Of a stretch of DNA of 7,225 nt, positions 5,895-7,225 are shown piece by piece (the first letter of the stretch is position 1; each line of letters opens with the position of its first letter). The notes under the pieces were generated by a model. That model saw only the letters and a program-made list of their open reading frames with translations, had not been told where the DNA came from and searched no databases. The translations under genes were made by a program, and so were the position numbers. Origin of the DNA: Chloroflexota bacterium (lineage in GTDB: Bacteria; Chloroflexota; Dehalococcoidia; Lucifugimonadales; VGZR01); NCBI GenBank assembly GCA_027625225.1, contig JAQBWG010000094.1:1-7225 (forward strand). Reading direction: 5' to 3'.

Positions 5895-7052
5895 TTACGC
5901 TCCCGTGGACGCTCCAATGAGGTCTTGCTCGGCCTGTTTGACCTCTTCCATCAGCGCGTCGAGCATATCGGCCTCGGCCACGATACGCGCCTTTTTCCCC
6001 TTGCGGAAGATGATGGCACGGCCAACTCCAGCGGCGATACCCACGTCGGCGTCCTTGGCCTCGCCGGGGCCGTTGACCTCACAGCCCATGACGGCGACTT
6101 TGATGGAAGTCTTGGTCTTGCGCATCAGGCCTTCGACGGTGTTGGCGAGCTTGCGGATGTCCACATCGGCGCGCCCGCAGGAGGGGCAGGCGACGAGGAC
6201 GGCGCCCTCTTTCTTCAGGTCGAGCGACTTGAGAATCTCGATACCGGTATAAATCTCCTCAGTCGGCTCGTCGCTGAGGGATACACGGATGGTGTCGCCA
6301 ATGCCGTCGTATAGCAACATGCCCAGGCCGATTGAACTGCGGATGCTGCCGGCACGGGCGGTGCCCGACTCGGTGATGCCGAGGTGCAACGGATACGGCA
6401 CCAGTTCAGCCATACGACGGTAGGCCTCGACGGTAGTATCTATATCGAAGGCTTTGATGGATATCTTGATAAGGTCGAAATCGAGGTCTTCCAGGACACC
6501 AATCTCCCATAGACCTGTAGCGACCATGTGGTCAACTGCGGTGTATTCCGTGCCGTCGGCCAACTCGCCAGCCTTAAGAAGCTTGTTCACGCCGTCGGTG
6601 TGACGGGATATGCCTCGGGTCATGCCTATGGCACCGACAGGCGGCAGGCTACCGAAATTCACCCCGATACGGATGGGCACCTGCCGGGCCTTGGCCTCAC
6701 GGACGATGGTTTCGACTTTCTCGCGGTCGCGGATGTTGCCAGGGTTCAGGCGGAGGCAGTCCACGCCGCTCTTCAGTGCTTCGAGGGCAAGCTGGTAGTG
6801 GAAGTGGATGTCGGCGACGATGGGAATGCGGGACTGCTTCTTGATGTCCTTGAGGGCTTTGGCCGCCTCCATGTCGGGGACAGCACAACGCACGATGTCA
6901 CACCCGGCTTCTTCGAGGCCCTTGATTTGAGCCACGGTGGCCGCGACGTTGCGGGTGTCGGTTTTAGTCATGGATTGAACGGAGATAGGCGCATCGCCGC
7001 CAACTTTGACCTTGCCGACGTTGATGGCCTTGGTAATCCGGCGTTTAATCAA
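5895..7052 (-). CDS. ispG: 4-hydroxy-3-methylbut-2-en-1-yl diphosphate synthase (flavodoxin/ferredoxin)
   Basis: IspG (GcpE) performs the penultimate step of the MEP isoprenoid pathway, reductively opening the cyclic diphosphate MEcPP to HMBPP with a [4Fe-4S] cluster in the cytosol. The 385-residue protein is the compact bacterial form. The N-terminal TIM barrel shows VGGDAPISVQSMTKTDT (17-33), VADIHFHY (79-86), CLRLNPGNI (99-107) and LHLGITESG (222-230). The C-terminal domain holds the cluster ligands C289 and C292 (CPSCGRAD), C324 and E331 (GCEVNGPGEA). The start is TTG at 7052, supported by GAGGGAG 6 nt upstream; the first in-frame ATG, at residue 28, would remove the conserved VGGDAP region. 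It begins 45 bases after rseP and is followed by a hairpin and proS. The same rseP-ispG-proS order is familiar in Dehalococcoidia, where dxr normally lies upstream. Confidence 0.98.
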   Translation of the reverse strand: MIKRRITKAINVGKVKVGGDAPISVQSMTKTDTRNVAATVAQIKGLEEAGCDIVRCAVPDMEAAKALKDIKKQSRIPIVADIHFHYQLALEALKSGVDCLRLNPGNIRDREKVETIVREAKARQVPIRIGVNFGSLPPVGAIGMTRGISRHTDGVNKLLKAGELADGTEYTAVDHMVATGLWEIGVLEDLDFDLIKISIKAFDIDTTVEAYRRMAELVPYPLHLGITESGTARAGSIRSSIGLGMLLYDGIGDTIRVSLSDEPTEEIYTGIEILKSLDLKKEGAVLVACPSCGRADVDIRKLANTVEGLMRKTKTSIKVAVMGCEVNGPGEAKDADVGIAAGVGRAIIFRKGKKARIVAEADMLDALMEEVKQAEQDLIGASTGA

Positions 7053-7058
7053 GGATGT

Positions 7059-7065
7059 CTCCCTC
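7059..7065 (-). promoter_or_regulatory. Shine-Dalgarno GAGGGAG supporting the TTG start of ispG
   Basis: GAGGGAG reads on the minus strand at 7065-7059, 6 nt from the TTG at 7052. It decides the start: without it one would be tempted to use a far-internal ATG. Confidence 0.6.
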
Positions 7066-7097
7066 GTCTGGATGGTTCGCCAACCAGTGTAGCTACT

Positions 7098-7225
7098 CTA
7101 ACGCAGTATGCTTTCCCCGTTCAAGAGGCGGAGGATATCGAAATAGCTGATAAAGATGATGAGACTGATAAGCGCAAGAAACCCAACCAGATGGGCCATG
7201 CTTTCTTTCTGAGGCGAGATGCGCT
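7098..7225 (-). CDS. rseP: RIP metalloprotease RseP, site-2 protease family (C-terminal 41 residues only)
   Basis: The minus strand is open from the right edge to a TAG at 7100-7098 and ends a membrane protease that cuts transmembrane substrates such as anti-sigma factors. The fragment begins RISPQKESMAHLVGF, followed by a hydrophobic helix (LALISLIIFISYFDILRLL) and a short NGESILR tail. This layout, the last transmembrane helix with a small polar end after an FDxLRL pattern, is characteristic of the RseP/M50 C-terminus. The HExxH zinc site and PDZ domain would lie outside the window. Position directly upstream of ispG supports the call, since this order recurs in Chloroflexota and dxr usually precedes rseP. 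Only 41 residues are visible, so the assignment rests on the helix pattern and context. Confidence 0.8.
   Translation of the reverse strand, partial: RISPQKESMAHLVGFLALISLIIFISYFDILRLLNGESILR

Noticed and set aside
5719..6314. Plus-strand open frames opposite ispG and the ispG/proS gap
   Set aside because: They are antisense to conserved IspG codons and the leader hairpin, with low-complexity Ser/Ala-rich translation and no family signature.
1..7225. CRISPR array, tRNA/rRNA gene, transposon or phage element
   Set aside because: No regularly spaced direct repeats, no cloverleaf or rRNA stretch, and no transposase- or integrase-like protein was seen on either strand.

Overview
The window looks like ordinary chromosomal DNA from a bacterium of moderate-to-high GC content. 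The best guess is a member of the Chloroflexota, class Dehalococcoidia, possibly SAR202-like. This rests on the gene order rseP-ispG-proS, which is familiar from Dehalococcoidia, and on a luciferase-like flavin monooxygenase next to a short-chain dehydrogenase, both of which are abundant in SAR202-type genomes. It is an inference from gene content, not a phylogenetic result.

Left part (1-3218, all minus strand). Three metabolic genes are read right to left. First comes a luciferase-like (LLM) flavin-dependent oxidoreductase with an unusual lysine-rich tail, then a classical SDR dehydrogenase/reductase, then the N-terminal 269 or so residues of a lipoprotein solute-binding protein of the ferric-iron ABC transporter type. 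That last gene runs off the left edge. Hairpins follow the LLM and SDR genes, and a consensus -35 box lies upstream of the binding-protein gene, so the transporter is probably its own transcription unit. The permease and ATPase genes would be expected beyond the left edge.

Middle (3219-4119). A 124-bp divergent promoter region separates the LLM gene from a plus-strand class I SAM-dependent methyltransferase. This is the only plus-strand gene. Its stop codon overlaps the stop codon of proS on the other strand.

Right part (4116-7225, minus strand). A housekeeping block holds the last 41 residues of the site-2 membrane protease RseP, then ispG (isoprenoid MEP pathway) starting at TTG, then proS (prolyl-tRNA synthetase). 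A strong perfect hairpin with a U-rich tail lies between ispG and proS.

There is no tRNA, rRNA, CRISPR array, insertion sequence or phage gene that I can see. No gene-free stretch exceeds 300 bases; the longest is 809-1050. I did not find a convincing new biological system. The points most worth a second look are the lysine-rich tail on the oxidoreductase, the ispG/proS hairpin, the shared stop codons of the methyltransferase and proS, and the two related hairpins flanking the SDR gene.
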